64,000 bases of DNA, from assembly GCA_015258065.1 (NCBI GenBank), contig JABZIZ010000011.1, positions 1 through 64,000 on the forward strand, given 5' to 3'. This DNA comes from Lachnospiraceae bacterium. GTDB taxonomy: Bacteria; Bacillota; Clostridia; Lachnospirales; Lachnospiraceae. Of this stretch, positions 27,368-36,067 are shown piece by piece (within the stretch, counting starts at the first letter, position 1; each line of letters starts with the position of its first letter). A program made the translations under genes and the position numbers. Below the pieces are notes generated by a model. The model worked only from the letters and a program-made list of their open reading frames with translations. It made no database searches and was not told the DNA's origin.

Positions 27368-27848
27368 ATGAAGTTCCTGGAAGAGAAATGAGAATCGGAT
27401 TCCGAAAAACCGGGAAGCGGAAAACGGAAAATGACGAAGATGTCATTGTGGATAACTCTGTGGAAATTGGGGATATTTCGGGAAGCAAGAGTGAAAATAC
27501 CCTCAAAAAGCAGGGTAAAACAGGCAAAATTTGTCCATCGATTGAATTGGAAACAACAGTAAAACCAACTCGGTCAATCCAAAAAAGAAAGCAGAAATGC
27601 GCCGTTCGGCTGCGGGATGCGCGACAAAAATGTCAGAAACGGCGAGAGATGGAGAGGAATTTTCATTCTTTTTACATTGCAGGCAACAAGGCGCATCGAA
27701 GGAAAAGAAGAGCAATCGATACAGGGGAGATGGAGTGCGACAGGCAAGGGGGGATATGTTATAATAGCAGGAAAAGTCTAGCAGAAATCCCTTCTCATGA
27801 GGGACAAAGGAAGCAGGAAATTCATAGAAAGGCATGTGATCAGAGAAA
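27368..27848 (+). other. 481-bp intergenic region before valS
   Basis: Purine-rich on the plus strand. It holds a perfect DnaA box TGTGGATAA (27447-27455; TTATCCACA on the other strand), a near match TGTGGAAAT 3 bp later (27459-27467), and the valS promoter at 27737-27765. A plus-strand frame runs through most of it but is Lys/Arg-rich without recognisable domains and overlaps valS, so it is taken as chance. No T-box element was found despite the downstream aminoacyl-tRNA synthetase gene. Confidence 0.6.
27737..27765 (+). promoter_or_regulatory. Extended -10 promoter of valS
   Basis: GCGACA (27737-27742), 17-bp spacer, TATAAT (27760-27765) with TG extension (TGTTATAAT). The leader to valS is about 75 nt. 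Confidence 0.75.
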
Positions 27849-30536
27849 ATGAAGAAAGAGTTGGCAAAAACATACGATCCGAATGGAATTGAAGATCGGA
27901 TTTATAAGAACTGGGAAGAAAAGCGGTATTTTCATGCGGAAGTGGACGAAACAAAGAAACCGTTTACCATCGTCATCCCACCGCCGAATGTGACGGGAAT
28001 CCTGCATTTGGGACACGCAATGGACAATACCATGCAGGATATCCTGATTCGCTGGAAAAGGATGCAGGGATACAATGCGCTCTGGCAGCCGGGAACGGAT
28101 CACGCCTCAATTTCGACGGAAGTGAAAATCATTCATCAGTTAAAGGAAGAAGGAACGACCAAGGAGGAACTGGGAAGAGAGAAGTTTCTGGAGAGGGCCT
28201 GGGAGTGGAAACGCCAGTATGGCGGCACCATTATCAAACAGCTGAAGAAACTGGGTTCTTCCTGTGATTGGGAAAGAGAACGCTTTACCATGGATGAGGG
28301 CTGCAACCGGGCGGTGAAGGAAGCCTTTGTCCGTATGTACAAAAAAGGCTATATTTACCAGGGATCCCGGATTGTGAACTGGTGTCCTGTCTGCGGTACA
28401 TCCATTTCGGATGCGGAGGTGGAGTATGAGGAGCAGGCCGGTCATCTGTGGCATATCAAATATCCTCTGATTGAGGAAGACGGCAGCATTTCGAAAGAGC
28501 ACTTTATCGAATTTGCAACCACGCGCCCGGAGACGATGCTGGGAGATACGGCTTTAGCGGTGAATCCGGAGGACGAACGCTATCGTTCTTATCAGGGACG
28601 GTTTGTATGGTTGCCCTTTGCAGAGAGGAAGATACCGATTGTCGCGGATGAATATGTGGACAGAGAATTCGGCACCGGAGTGGTGAAGATCACCCCCGGT
28701 CATGATCCGAATGACTTTGAAGTCGGAAAGCGTCATCATCTGCCGGAAGTGAATATTCTGAACGACGACGCGACGATCAATGAAAACGGCGGTCGTTTTC
28801 AGGGGATGGATCGGTACGCTTGCCGCAAGCAGATTGTCAAAGAACTGGAGGAGATGGGTCTTCTCGTTCGTACGGAAGAGTACACGCATAATGTGGGCAC
28901 CCATGAGAGATGTCACACGACGGTGGAGCCCCTTATCAAAAAACAATGGTTTGTCAAGATGGATGAACTGATCAAGCCGGCAGTGAAGGCGGTGCAGGAT
29001 GGAACGATCCGCTTGATCCCGAAAAGAACCGAATCCATCTATTTTAATTGGACGGATCATATTCGCGACTGGTGTATTTCCAGACAGTTATGGTGGGGAC
29101 ATAGAATTCCCGCTTATACCTGTGATTCATGCGGAGAAGTCGTGGTGGATTATGAGATGCCAAAAAAGTGTGAAAAATGCGGCTGCACACACTTCACGCA
29201 GGATCCGGACGTGTTAGATACCTGGTTTTCATCCGCTCTCTGGCCCTTTGAAACGTTAGGGTGGCCGGATGAGACGCCGGAGCTGAAGTACTTTTTCCCG
29301 ACAGACGTGCTGGTGACCGGTTATGACATCCTCTTTTTCTGGGTCATTCGCATGATCTTCTCCAGTTATGAGCAAATGGGAACTTATCCCTTCCATACGG
29401 TTCTTTTCCACGGACTGATCCGGGACGAGCAGGGGCGGAAGTTCTCGAAATCGCTCGGGAACGGGATCGATCCCTTGGAAGTGATTCGTACTTATGGAGC
29501 GGATGCGCTCAGATTAACGCTCATCACAGGAAATGCGCCCGGCAATGATATGCGTTTCTATAAGGAAAAAATAGAAAACAGCCGCAATTTCGCCAATAAG
29601 GTCTGGAATGCGTCTCGCTTCATCATGATGAACATGGACGAGAACCAGGAGGGATTATCTTCTCAGCTACCGGAACACCTGGAAGCGGCAGATCGTTGGA
29701 TCCTGTCGAGGCTGAATCGTGTCACCTTGGAAGTGACGGAGAACATGGCCCGTTATGAACTGGGGATTGCGGTGCAGAAGGTTTATGACTTTATCTGGGA
29801 TGAGTTCTGCGACTGGTATATTGAAATGGTCAAGCCAAGGCTCTACCAAAAGGAAAACGAAGCCAGCAGACAAGCGGCTTTGTGGACGTTGGAAACGGTG
29901 CTGATTCATGCGCTGAAGCTCCTGCACCCCTACATGCCTTTTATTACAGAAGAAATTTATCAAACACTGAAAGAGGCAGCGGGAGCAACAGATTTAGAAG
30001 AATCCATCATGATTTCTTCCTGGCCCCTGTATGACGAAGGATGGAACTTCGAGCAGGATGAAAAAGCCATTGAAACCATCAAAGAGGCGGTGAGGGGAAT
30101 TCGAAATTTGCGGGCACAAAGGAATGTGGCGCCGTCCAGGAAGGTGAAGGTCTATGTGGTCAGCGACAAAGAGGAAACGCTACAGATTTTCCGGAAGGCG
30201 CAACTCTTTTTTGAATCCCTTGCCTGTGCGTCTTTGTCATCCTGCCAAATGAATCGCGATGGCATTGATGAGAAGGCACTTTCGATCGTGACGCCGGAAG
30301 CGACCCTGTATATTCCGCTGGAAGATTTGGTGGATCTGGCGGCGGAGAAGGAGAGACTGAAACGAGAACAGGAAAGATTACAAAAAGAACTGGACCGGTC
30401 AAAGAAAATGCTCTCCAATGAACGGTTCCTGGCAAAGGCACCGGAGTCAAAAATTGCAGAAGAAAAAGAAAAACAGCGGAAATATGAGCAGACCTATGCG
30501 CAGGTCTGTGAGCGGTTGGCACAGATCGAAAAGTGA
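27849..30536 (+). CDS. valS: Valyl-tRNA synthetase
   Basis: An 895-residue class Ia synthetase that charges tRNA-Val and edits mischarged threonine. PPPNVTGILHLGHAMDN near residue 45 contains the HIGH-type signature, and KFSKS near 530 replaces KMSKS, as is usual in ValRS. The editing domain (about 190-340) includes TTRPETMLGDTA. The C-terminal ~65 residues form the ValRS coiled-coil arm. Length is typical. It leads a co-oriented run of poorly known genes to 33844. Confidence 0.97.
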   Translation: MKKELAKTYDPNGIEDRIYKNWEEKRYFHAEVDETKKPFTIVIPPPNVTGILHLGHAMDNTMQDILIRWKRMQGYNALWQPGTDHASISTEVKIIHQLKEEGTTKEELGREKFLERAWEWKRQYGGTIIKQLKKLGSSCDWERERFTMDEGCNRAVKEAFVRMYKKGYIYQGSRIVNWCPVCGTSISDAEVEYEEQAGHLWHIKYPLIEEDGSISKEHFIEFATTRPETMLGDTALAVNPEDERYRSYQGRFVWLPFAERKIPIVADEYVDREFGTGVVKITPGHDPNDFEVGKRHHLPEVNILNDDATINENGGRFQGMDRYACRKQIVKELEEMGLLVRTEEYTHNVGTHERCHTTVEPLIKKQWFVKMDELIKPAVKAVQDGTIRLIPKRTESIYFNWTDHIRDWCISRQLWWGHRIPAYTCDSCGEVVVDYEMPKKCEKCGCTHFTQDPDVLDTWFSSALWPFETLGWPDETPELKYFFPTDVLVTGYDILFFWVIRMIFSSYEQMGTYPFHTVLFHGLIRDEQGRKFSKSLGNGIDPLEVIRTYGADALRLTLITGNAPGNDMRFYKEKIENSRNFANKVWNASRFIMMNMDENQEGLSSQLPEHLEAADRWILSRLNRVTLEVTENMARYELGIAVQKVYDFIWDEFCDWYIEMVKPRLYQKENEASRQAALWTLETVLIHALKLLHPYMPFITEEIYQTLKEAAGATDLEESIMISSWPLYDEGWNFEQDEKAIETIKEAVRGIRNLRAQRNVAPSRKVKVYVVSDKEETLQIFRKAQLFFESLACASLSSCQMNRDGIDEKALSIVTPEATLYIPLEDLVDLAAEKERLKREQERLQKELDRSKKMLSNERFLAKAPESKIAEEKEKQRKYEQTYAQVCERLAQIEK

Positions 30537-30538
30537 GC

Positions 30539-30602
30539 AGAGAACCGCAACAGTGAAGATTCCATCAATGAGAGAACCGTAACAGTGGCGTTTTCATCCA
30601 TG
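30539..30602 (+). repeat. 32-bp imperfect direct duplication
   Basis: Copies at 30539-30570 and 30571-30602 start AGAGAACCG(C/T)AACAGTG and end CATC(A/C)ATG, differing at about six positions. It lies between the valS stop and the ribosome site of the 55-residue gene. Confidence 0.8.
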
Positions 30603-30618
30603 AGACGGAGGGATTAGG

Positions 30619-30786
30619 GTGATCAATTTTGAAGAGGAACTGAAGAAGTACCGTCCTGTGCCGGATATGGATTCTATGGAGGAATCCATACAGAATCAGG
30701 ATCTGGATGATATGGCGGATGTGGCGCTGCGCCTTCTGAAGGAGGCGAAGGAAGAAGCCATCCAGATGAAAAAAACAAGAGACTGA
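30619..30786 (+). CDS. 55-residue acidic protein, unknown function
   Basis: GTG start with GGAGGG six bases upstream, reading MINFEEELKKYRPVPDMD and so on to KKTRD. It is charged and helical, has no membrane segment and no cysteine. It sits 4 bp before the zinc-ribbon/TPR gene and probably serves translational coupling or forms part of the same system. The good ribosome site, tight spacing and regular amphipathic composition argue for a real gene. The family was not recognised. Confidence 0.7.
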   Translation: MINFEEELKKYRPVPDMDSMEESIQNQDLDDMADVALRLLKEAKEEAIQMKKTRD

Positions 30787-30790
30787 GTGT

Positions 30791-32395
30791 ATGATGAGAT
30801 GTTTCAATTGCGGATTTGAAGTCAATGAGGAAGACCGGTGCCCCAACTGTGGCATCGGGTTAAAAACCGAGAGGAAGATCCTGTATTTTTCCGACTATTT
30901 TTACAACGACGGTCTCGACAAAGCGAATGTAAAGGATCTGACAGGGGCGATTATTGCATTAAAGCAAAGCCTGAAATTCAACAAATACAATATTGATGCC
31001 CGGAACCTCCTTGGTTTATTGTTTCTGGAGATCGGGGAGATCGTCTCTGCGCTTTCGCAGTGGGTGGTTTCCAAGAACCTGCGTGCGGAGAACAACCGGG
31101 CGGATAAGTATTTGAATGAGATGCGAAAAGACCCGGAGCTTCTCGAGGTGATGAATCAGGGCATTCATCATTACAATATCGCACTCCGAAATGCCAGGAA
31201 AAAGAGTTATGACATGGCGGTGATTCAGTTGAAGAAGGCACTGACCATGAACGGCAATCTATTGAGGGCAAGGCAGTTGCTTGCCCTTCTTTATATGCAG
31301 AGGGGAGATTATGCAAGGGCAAAAAAGGAAGTAAGCAGATGTTTTCAGATTGACCATGGAAGTACCAGAAGTGAGCGCTACCAAAGTGAGATCCGTGCCT
31401 ATTTCCGGGAAGGTTCCAGAGCCAAAAAAAAGACAGATGCAGGAATTTTGTCTGCCTTTCGGAGCAAAAACAAAGGGCATGAACATAAAAACGAAAAGAA
31501 GCCCATCGTGCAGGGCGCCCAGACAGGGAAAAGTGCGGTGCAGTACCAGAACGGGAATGAGATCATCATTCAGCCGCTGAACCGGTTTCGAATGGACGGA
31601 ACCATTTCGGTGGTCAGCGTGGGAATCGGTCTGGTGATGGGGCTGCTCTTTGCCATTTACCTGATTTTGCCGGATATGATGCAGAAAAGGACCACAGATT
31701 TTACCGATAAAGTCAAAGTGCTAAGTGAGGAAGCGGACAGGAAGAGTGTAGCCATCGATGATCTGGAGAAGCAGGTGAAGGAGCTGAACCAGACAAAGGG
31801 AGAAATGCAGCAGCAAATCGATGAATTTGAGGGAAGCGACAAGGCGGAAGACACCATGGACAACCTGATGATGGCTGCCGCTGCCTATATTTCCGGGACC
31901 GGAAAGATGGAAGAATATGCCGGATACATGGACGGTATTCATATCGAGCAGATCAATGATGCCGGTATGCCCGGTTATCAGAAGCTGTATGAAATGCTGG
32001 TGGAGAGGATCGGAGTCAAGCTTTCCAGGTATTATTTTAAACAGGGAGCTTCTTCCTTCCGTACGGAAGATTATAAAAATGCCATCAAGATGTATGGACT
32101 GGCTTTCCAATATGATGCGCAGAATGTCGATGCTCTGTACAACCTTGCGGAATCCTACCGCCTCTTTGGAGACAGCGTGAAAGCAAAACAGCTGTATGAC
32201 CAGGTGATCCGAGACTTCCCGGATTCCAGGAAAGAGTCGGGAGCGGAGGCAAGGCTGGCGGAAATGAAGAAGCAGGAAGAACAGGACAGAGAGAATGCAC
32301 AGAACTCGTCGAACGGTTCCTCCAGAAAGAACAGCGGTTCTTTGTCAACCACCAATCAGAATGCAGGTTCACAGACCACGAAAAGAGGACGCTGA
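30791..32395 (+). CDS. Zinc-ribbon and TPR membrane protein
   Basis: A 534-residue protein. Residues 4-21 form a zinc ribbon (CFNCGFEVNEEDRCPNCG). TPR-like helices follow (about 40-200). A basic linker leads to one membrane segment near 275-297 (ISVVSVGIGLVMGLLFAIYL). A coiled coil covers about 305-350. A second TPR group (about 400-485) lies on the other side of the membrane, and the tail is rich in Ser, Asn and Gln. The architecture suggests a scaffold linking cytoplasm and envelope. The start lacks its own ribosome site and depends on the upstream 55-residue gene. The function is not known. Confidence 0.83.
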   Translation: MMRCFNCGFEVNEEDRCPNCGIGLKTERKILYFSDYFYNDGLDKANVKDLTGAIIALKQSLKFNKYNIDARNLLGLLFLEIGEIVSALSQWVVSKNLRAENNRADKYLNEMRKDPELLEVMNQGIHHYNIALRNARKKSYDMAVIQLKKALTMNGNLLRARQLLALLYMQRGDYARAKKEVSRCFQIDHGSTRSERYQSEIRAYFREGSRAKKKTDAGILSAFRSKNKGHEHKNEKKPIVQGAQTGKSAVQYQNGNEIIIQPLNRFRMDGTISVVSVGIGLVMGLLFAIYLILPDMMQKRTTDFTDKVKVLSEEADRKSVAIDDLEKQVKELNQTKGEMQQQIDEFEGSDKAEDTMDNLMMAAAAYISGTGKMEEYAGYMDGIHIEQINDAGMPGYQKLYEMLVERIGVKLSRYYFKQGASSFRTEDYKNAIKMYGLAFQYDAQNVDALYNLAESYRLFGDSVKAKQLYDQVIRDFPDSRKESGAEARLAEMKKQEEQDRENAQNSSNGSSRKNSGSLSTTNQNAGSQTTKRGR

Positions 32396-32625
32396 TGAGG
32401 CAGATGGTATTTAAAATGGAGAGGCAGGGGCTTCTTAAAGAGGGGGATAAAATCACGGTAACAGAGGGAAGCCTCCCATCTGCGTATTATTATACGATTG
32501 ATCCCGCCCGGGCGATGAGCGGAAACATTCCTTTTTCCGAACGCTTGCAGTCCACAAAGGGAGTCGTTTGTAAGGTGGAGGAGAACGAAAGAGGATTCTA
32601 TGTCACGGCGGAATTTGAAGAGTGA
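32395..32625 (+). CDS. 76-residue conserved-looking protein, unknown function
   Basis: The ATG overlaps the upstream TGA (TGATG), so it is coupled to the TPR gene. Residues read like a small beta-rich domain: KEGDKITVTEGSLPS..., ending KGVVCKVEENERGFYVTAEFEE. It has no signal peptide or membrane segment. The operon position suggests a role with the TPR proteins on either side. The family was not recognised. Confidence 0.75.
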   Translation: MRQMVFKMERQGLLKEGDKITVTEGSLPSAYYYTIDPARAMSGNIPFSERLQSTKGVVCKVEENERGFYVTAEFEE

Positions 32626-32639
32626 TTTCTGGCGCTCCA

Positions 32640-32729
32640 ACCGAATACATCCCGGCTGGATTCTCCCATACGAACCGGCAGGAAACCGAATACATCCCGG
32701 CTGGATGTTCCCATACGGACCGGCAGGAA
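32640..32729 (+). repeat. 45-bp tandem duplication
   Basis: Two copies at 32640-32684 and 32685-32729, each starting ACCGAATACATCCCGGCTGG and differing at three positions. It fills most of the gap between the 76-residue gene and the TPR lipoprotein. It can be read in frame with the lipoprotein, but that upstream segment would precede the signal peptide, so it is taken as noncoding. Confidence 0.9.
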
Positions 32730-32764
32730 CTGGAGGAGTCAATCGTGAGGGAGGAACAGCGGTT

Positions 32765-33844
32765 TTGAGAAGGAGAGTCACACGGGGGCTTACGCTTCTG
32801 CTTTGTAGTACGTTGCTTTTATGTGGCTGCTCTTTTCACAACGAAAACCCGGTGCTATCGGAGGCAGCGAAACAGATTCAGACGCTTCATTACGACGAAG
32901 CCATTGCAAAGCTAAAGAACGGGAAAGGGGACCTTTCCAAAGCAAGAGAGGCAAAGCGTCTGCTGGGCATCGCTTATTTAAAAAAAGGCTCTTACAAGAA
33001 GGCGGCAGCTACTTTGAAAAAAGCGCTTTCCATGAGCAACGGTCTGCTTTGTGAAGAGGATTTTGATCTCAGCTATTATCTGGCGCAGTGCTATCGGAAG
33101 ATGGGAAAGGCGGAGGAAGCGCAGAAGGTTTACGAGCACATTTTAGCGCTCCGTCCGCATGATTTAACGGCGCTGTATGAGATGGGTGCGACGAAGCTGG
33201 CAGCAGGGGATTTGACGGGGGCGGCAGCGAGTCTGGACAAGGCGGTGAACGAAGATCCCGGAAATCTGGATTTGCGGATTCGCATTTTCCAGATGTATGC
33301 CCAAAACGGAAAAGAAGATACGGGTAAGGCGGTTCTTTCAGAAGCCAGGAACCGCTATGGTTCGAAGTTGAGTGCATACGATCGGGGAAGGTTGGATTTT
33401 TATCTGGGAAACAATGCGGAAGCGCAGAGCGGACTGGAGAAAGCGCTTGCACAGGCCGGAGAGAAAGAAAAAGCGGGGATCGCCCTTTTGCTCGGACAGA
33501 CGGGGGAAAAGCAGGGACAGTATCAGTATGCGATTGATATTTATTCTTCCGTACTGAAGGCGGGAGAACCGGATGCCAGGCTTTATAATCGAAGAGCGTT
33601 GTGCAGAATGGCTTTAAAGGAGTATGCGGAGGCAATTACGGATCTGGAAGCGGGGCTTGCACGAAAGGATCCGTCCGCATCCAGAACGCTTCTGCGAAAT
33701 GAAGTAACAGCCTATGAGTATAGCGGAGATTTTACGAAGGCAAAAGAAAAAATGAAGGAGTATCTCTCTTTGTACCCTGAAGATGCGGAAGCGCAGAGAG
33801 AAGAAATTTTTTTGTCGACGAGAAACGAAGAACCGACAGAATAA
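32765..33844 (+). CDS. TPR lipoprotein
   Basis: A 359-residue protein starting at TTG, with GGGAGG about 10 bp upstream. Residues 2-19 form a signal peptide (LRRRVTRGLTLLLCSTLLL) with lipobox LLCGC. The remainder is a series of TPR units, for example KMGKAEEAQKVYEHILALRP and LYNRRALCRMALKEYAEAI. It should sit on the outer face of the membrane and bind partner proteins. Start choice: an ATG at 32600 would put 55 residues, including two copies of a 17-residue repeat, before the signal peptide and lies inside the upstream gene. The amylosucrase-like gene follows. Confidence 0.85.
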   Translation: MRRRVTRGLTLLLCSTLLLCGCSFHNENPVLSEAAKQIQTLHYDEAIAKLKNGKGDLSKAREAKRLLGIAYLKKGSYKKAAATLKKALSMSNGLLCEEDFDLSYYLAQCYRKMGKAEEAQKVYEHILALRPHDLTALYEMGATKLAAGDLTGAAASLDKAVNEDPGNLDLRIRIFQMYAQNGKEDTGKAVLSEARNRYGSKLSAYDRGRLDFYLGNNAEAQSGLEKALAQAGEKEKAGIALLLGQTGEKQGQYQYAIDIYSSVLKAGEPDARLYNRRALCRMALKEYAEAITDLEAGLARKDPSASRTLLRNEVTAYEYSGDFTKAKEKMKEYLSLYPEDAEAQREEIFLSTRNEEPTE

Positions 33845-33914
33845 AAACAGGACAGAATCCGAACAGCGGTATTGCAGTACCAACGGAGTGGCAGCCATTA
33901 TGCAGGAGGCATGT

Positions 33915-35939
33915 ATGAGATCGAGTTCCCAATCTAGTTCCCAATCATCTCCCCTACGAGGGACGCAATTACCACAGGAGTCCAAAGCAACGAAAGAGAC
34001 CAAGGCATCGAAAGAGTCCAAAGCATCGAAAGAGTCCAGTGTATCAAGAGAGTCCAAGGCATCGAAAGAGTCCAGTGTATCAAAAGAGTCAAGCGCATCG
34101 ACTCTCTTTGAGGAACGACTGAAAAAGCACATGGATGAGCTGAAATGGCTGTATGCGGAGCTGTATCATGACGAACAGGGAAAGCCGGATCAGCAGGCGC
34201 TCGCATATTTTTTGCAGGTTTTGCGAAAAAATGCGGAGGAGCGCTCCGAAGAATTGAAAGCGTGGGATCATCAAAAAGAGCAGAATCCGGATTGGTACAG
34301 GAAGCAGGATCTGACCGGTATGATGATGTATACCGAGTGTTTCGGAGAAAACCTTGCGGGAGTGCGCTCGCATTTGGATTATCTGAAAGAATGCGGTATT
34401 TCTTATCTGCATCTGATGCCTTTGCTACAAAGCCCAAAGGGCAGGAGTGACGGTGGTTATGCGGTATCCGATTTCCGCACCATCGAGCCGGAGCTGGGTA
34501 CGATGGAGGATCTGTCGCTGTTAACCAGGGCCTGCCACGAAGAGGGAATCGTCACCTGCCTTGATTTCGTCATGAACCACACCAGTGAGGATCATGAGTG
34601 GGCAAAAAGGGCCAGAGCAGGAGAAAAGGAATATCAGGACCGATTTTTCTTTTATGATAACTGGGATATTCCGAATGCATTTGAAAGGACCGTTCCGCAG
34701 GTGTTCCCACAGACGGCGCCGGGCAATTTTACCTGGTGTGAAGAAGCAAAAAAAGTTGTGATGACTACTTTTTACCCTTATCAGTGGGATTTGAATTATG
34801 CGAATCCGGTCGTTTTTAATGATATGACGGATAACCTGTTATTTCTTTGCAACCGGGGAATCGATGTGATTCGACTGGATGCGACGCCGTATATCTGGAA
34901 GAGTCTGGGAACGAATTGCAGGAATTTGCCACAGGTACATTCCCTGGTCCGCCTTCTCCATATCGCGGCGGACATTGTCTGCCCCGGTACCTTAATGCTG
35001 GGAGAGGTGGTCATGGAGCCGAAGGAAGTGGTTCCCTACTTCGGCAGCGTCGAAAAACCGGAATGTGACCTGCTCTACAATGTGACGACGATGGCGTGTA
35101 CCTGGCATACGGTAGCGACCAGAGATGTGAGACTTTTAAAGCATCAGCTGGCGACTACCTTTGCGCTTCCGAAGGAATATACGTTTCTCAACTATCTTCG
35201 CTGCCATGACGATATCGGTTGGGGGCTGGATTATGGATACCTGCAAAATTTTGGAATCACCCAGGTGGCGCACAAAAAATATTTGAATGATTATTTAACG
35301 GGAAGGTATTACGGATCCGATGCCAGAGGAGAGTTATACAATGACGATCCAAGACTGGGAGATGCGAGGCTCTGCGGCACGACGGCCTCGTTATGTGGAG
35401 TAGAAGCGGCGGAGTATGAGAAGAATGAGGAGAAGCTTCACAGGGCACTTCGTAAGGACATCATGCTTCATGCTTTCTTACTCACGCTTTCCGGGATTCC
35501 GGTGCTATACTCCGGGGACGAGATTGCACAGCTGAACGATTATTCTTACCACGAAGATCCGCTGAAATGGGAAGATTCCAGGTACCTCCACCGCGGCAAA
35601 TTTCTCTGGGAGGATGAAAAGAAACGCAAGAGGCTGCACACCAGGCAGGGAGAGATGTTCCGTGCGTTGAAAAGACTGCTTGCCGTCAGAGCCAAAAATC
35701 TCTCCTTCCATCCCAGGGCGGAGAGCTGGATCATCGAAACCTACAACGATCATGTGCTTGGAATCGGCAGATATTATGAGGGAAGGAAATTGATCGCGCT
35801 CTTCAATTTTTCTGAAGAGGAGGAGATTGCGTGGATCAATGAGGAAGGCAGGTATAAGGATCTGATCAGCAAAAAAAAGGTGGAAGCGAAGTCGCCCCGT
35901 ATCCCAGCCTTTGATTTTCTATGGATGCAGTCGGTCTAA
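33915..35939 (+). CDS. Amylosucrase-like GH13 enzyme (subfamily 4 type)
   Basis: A 674-residue enzyme. The start at 33915 has AGGAGG six bases upstream. After a low-complexity N-terminus (residues 1-62) it follows amylosucrase and sucrose hydrolase closely: YLHLMPLLQSPKGRSDGGYAV, DFVMNHTSEDHEWA, nucleophile Asp in VIRLDATPYIW, acid/base Glu in LGEVVMEP, and the HDD triad region YLRCHDDIGW. Such enzymes cleave sucrose and either transfer glucose onto an alpha-glucan or hydrolyse it. No secretion signal is present, so it is cytoplasmic. No sucrose transporter is adjacent. The choice between polymerase and hydrolase is open. Confidence 0.88.
   Translation: MRSSSQSSSQSSPLRGTQLPQESKATKETKASKESKASKESSVSRESKASKESSVSKESSASTLFEERLKKHMDELKWLYAELYHDEQGKPDQQALAYFLQVLRKNAEERSEELKAWDHQKEQNPDWYRKQDLTGMMMYTECFGENLAGVRSHLDYLKECGISYLHLMPLLQSPKGRSDGGYAVSDFRTIEPELGTMEDLSLLTRACHEEGIVTCLDFVMNHTSEDHEWAKRARAGEKEYQDRFFFYDNWDIPNAFERTVPQVFPQTAPGNFTWCEEAKKVVMTTFYPYQWDLNYANPVVFNDMTDNLLFLCNRGIDVIRLDATPYIWKSLGTNCRNLPQVHSLVRLLHIAADIVCPGTLMLGEVVMEPKEVVPYFGSVEKPECDLLYNVTTMACTWHTVATRDVRLLKHQLATTFALPKEYTFLNYLRCHDDIGWGLDYGYLQNFGITQVAHKKYLNDYLTGRYYGSDARGELYNDDPRLGDARLCGTTASLCGVEAAEYEKNEEKLHRALRKDIMLHAFLLTLSGIPVLYSGDEIAQLNDYSYHEDPLKWEDSRYLHRGKFLWEDEKKRKRLHTRQGEMFRALKRLLAVRAKNLSFHPRAESWIIETYNDHVLGIGRYYEGRKLIALFNFSEEEEIAWINEEGRYKDLISKKKVEAKSPRIPAFDFLWMQSV
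33975..34100 (+). repeat. 18-bp coding tandem repeat, seven copies
   Basis: Encodes seven six-residue units of the form [Q/K/R]-E-[S/T]-[K/S]-[A/V]-[S/T] (residues 21-62 of the GH13 enzyme). The DNA units are similar to one another, with GCATCGAAAGAGTCC recurring. Confidence 0.9.
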
Positions 35940-36048
35940 GGAGGGGGCGGTGCAACGTCGTTTGTTTTTGCGTCTCTTTCTGCTTGCCGTGAAACAGGCA
36001 TCACGAGTACCTGATCATCCATATTGCGACGTTTGCTCCGCCCCTCCT
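35939..36048 (+). repeat. Long inverted repeat between convergent genes
   Basis: A 22-nt arm at 35939-35960 (AGGAGGGGGCGGTGCAACGT...) pairs with 36027-36048 with two or three irregularities; the spacer is 66 nt and holds a small inner stem CGTGA/TCACG. It starts on the last base of the GH13 stop codon and ends 20 bp before the hydrolase stop. It may act as a bidirectional end signal, but there is no T-run. Confidence 0.65.
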
Positions 36049-36067
36049 GCAAGGGCTCAGGCAGAGA

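Noticed and set aside
27368..27848. T-box leader before valS (and likewise before thrS).
   Set aside because: No T-box sequence of the GGGTGGNACCGCG type and no specifier-loop structure could be found at either gene.
27388..27852. A 154-codon frame upstream of valS.
   Set aside because: It is Lys/Arg-rich with no recognisable domain, overlaps the valS start, contains the valS promoter, and lacks a ribosome site.
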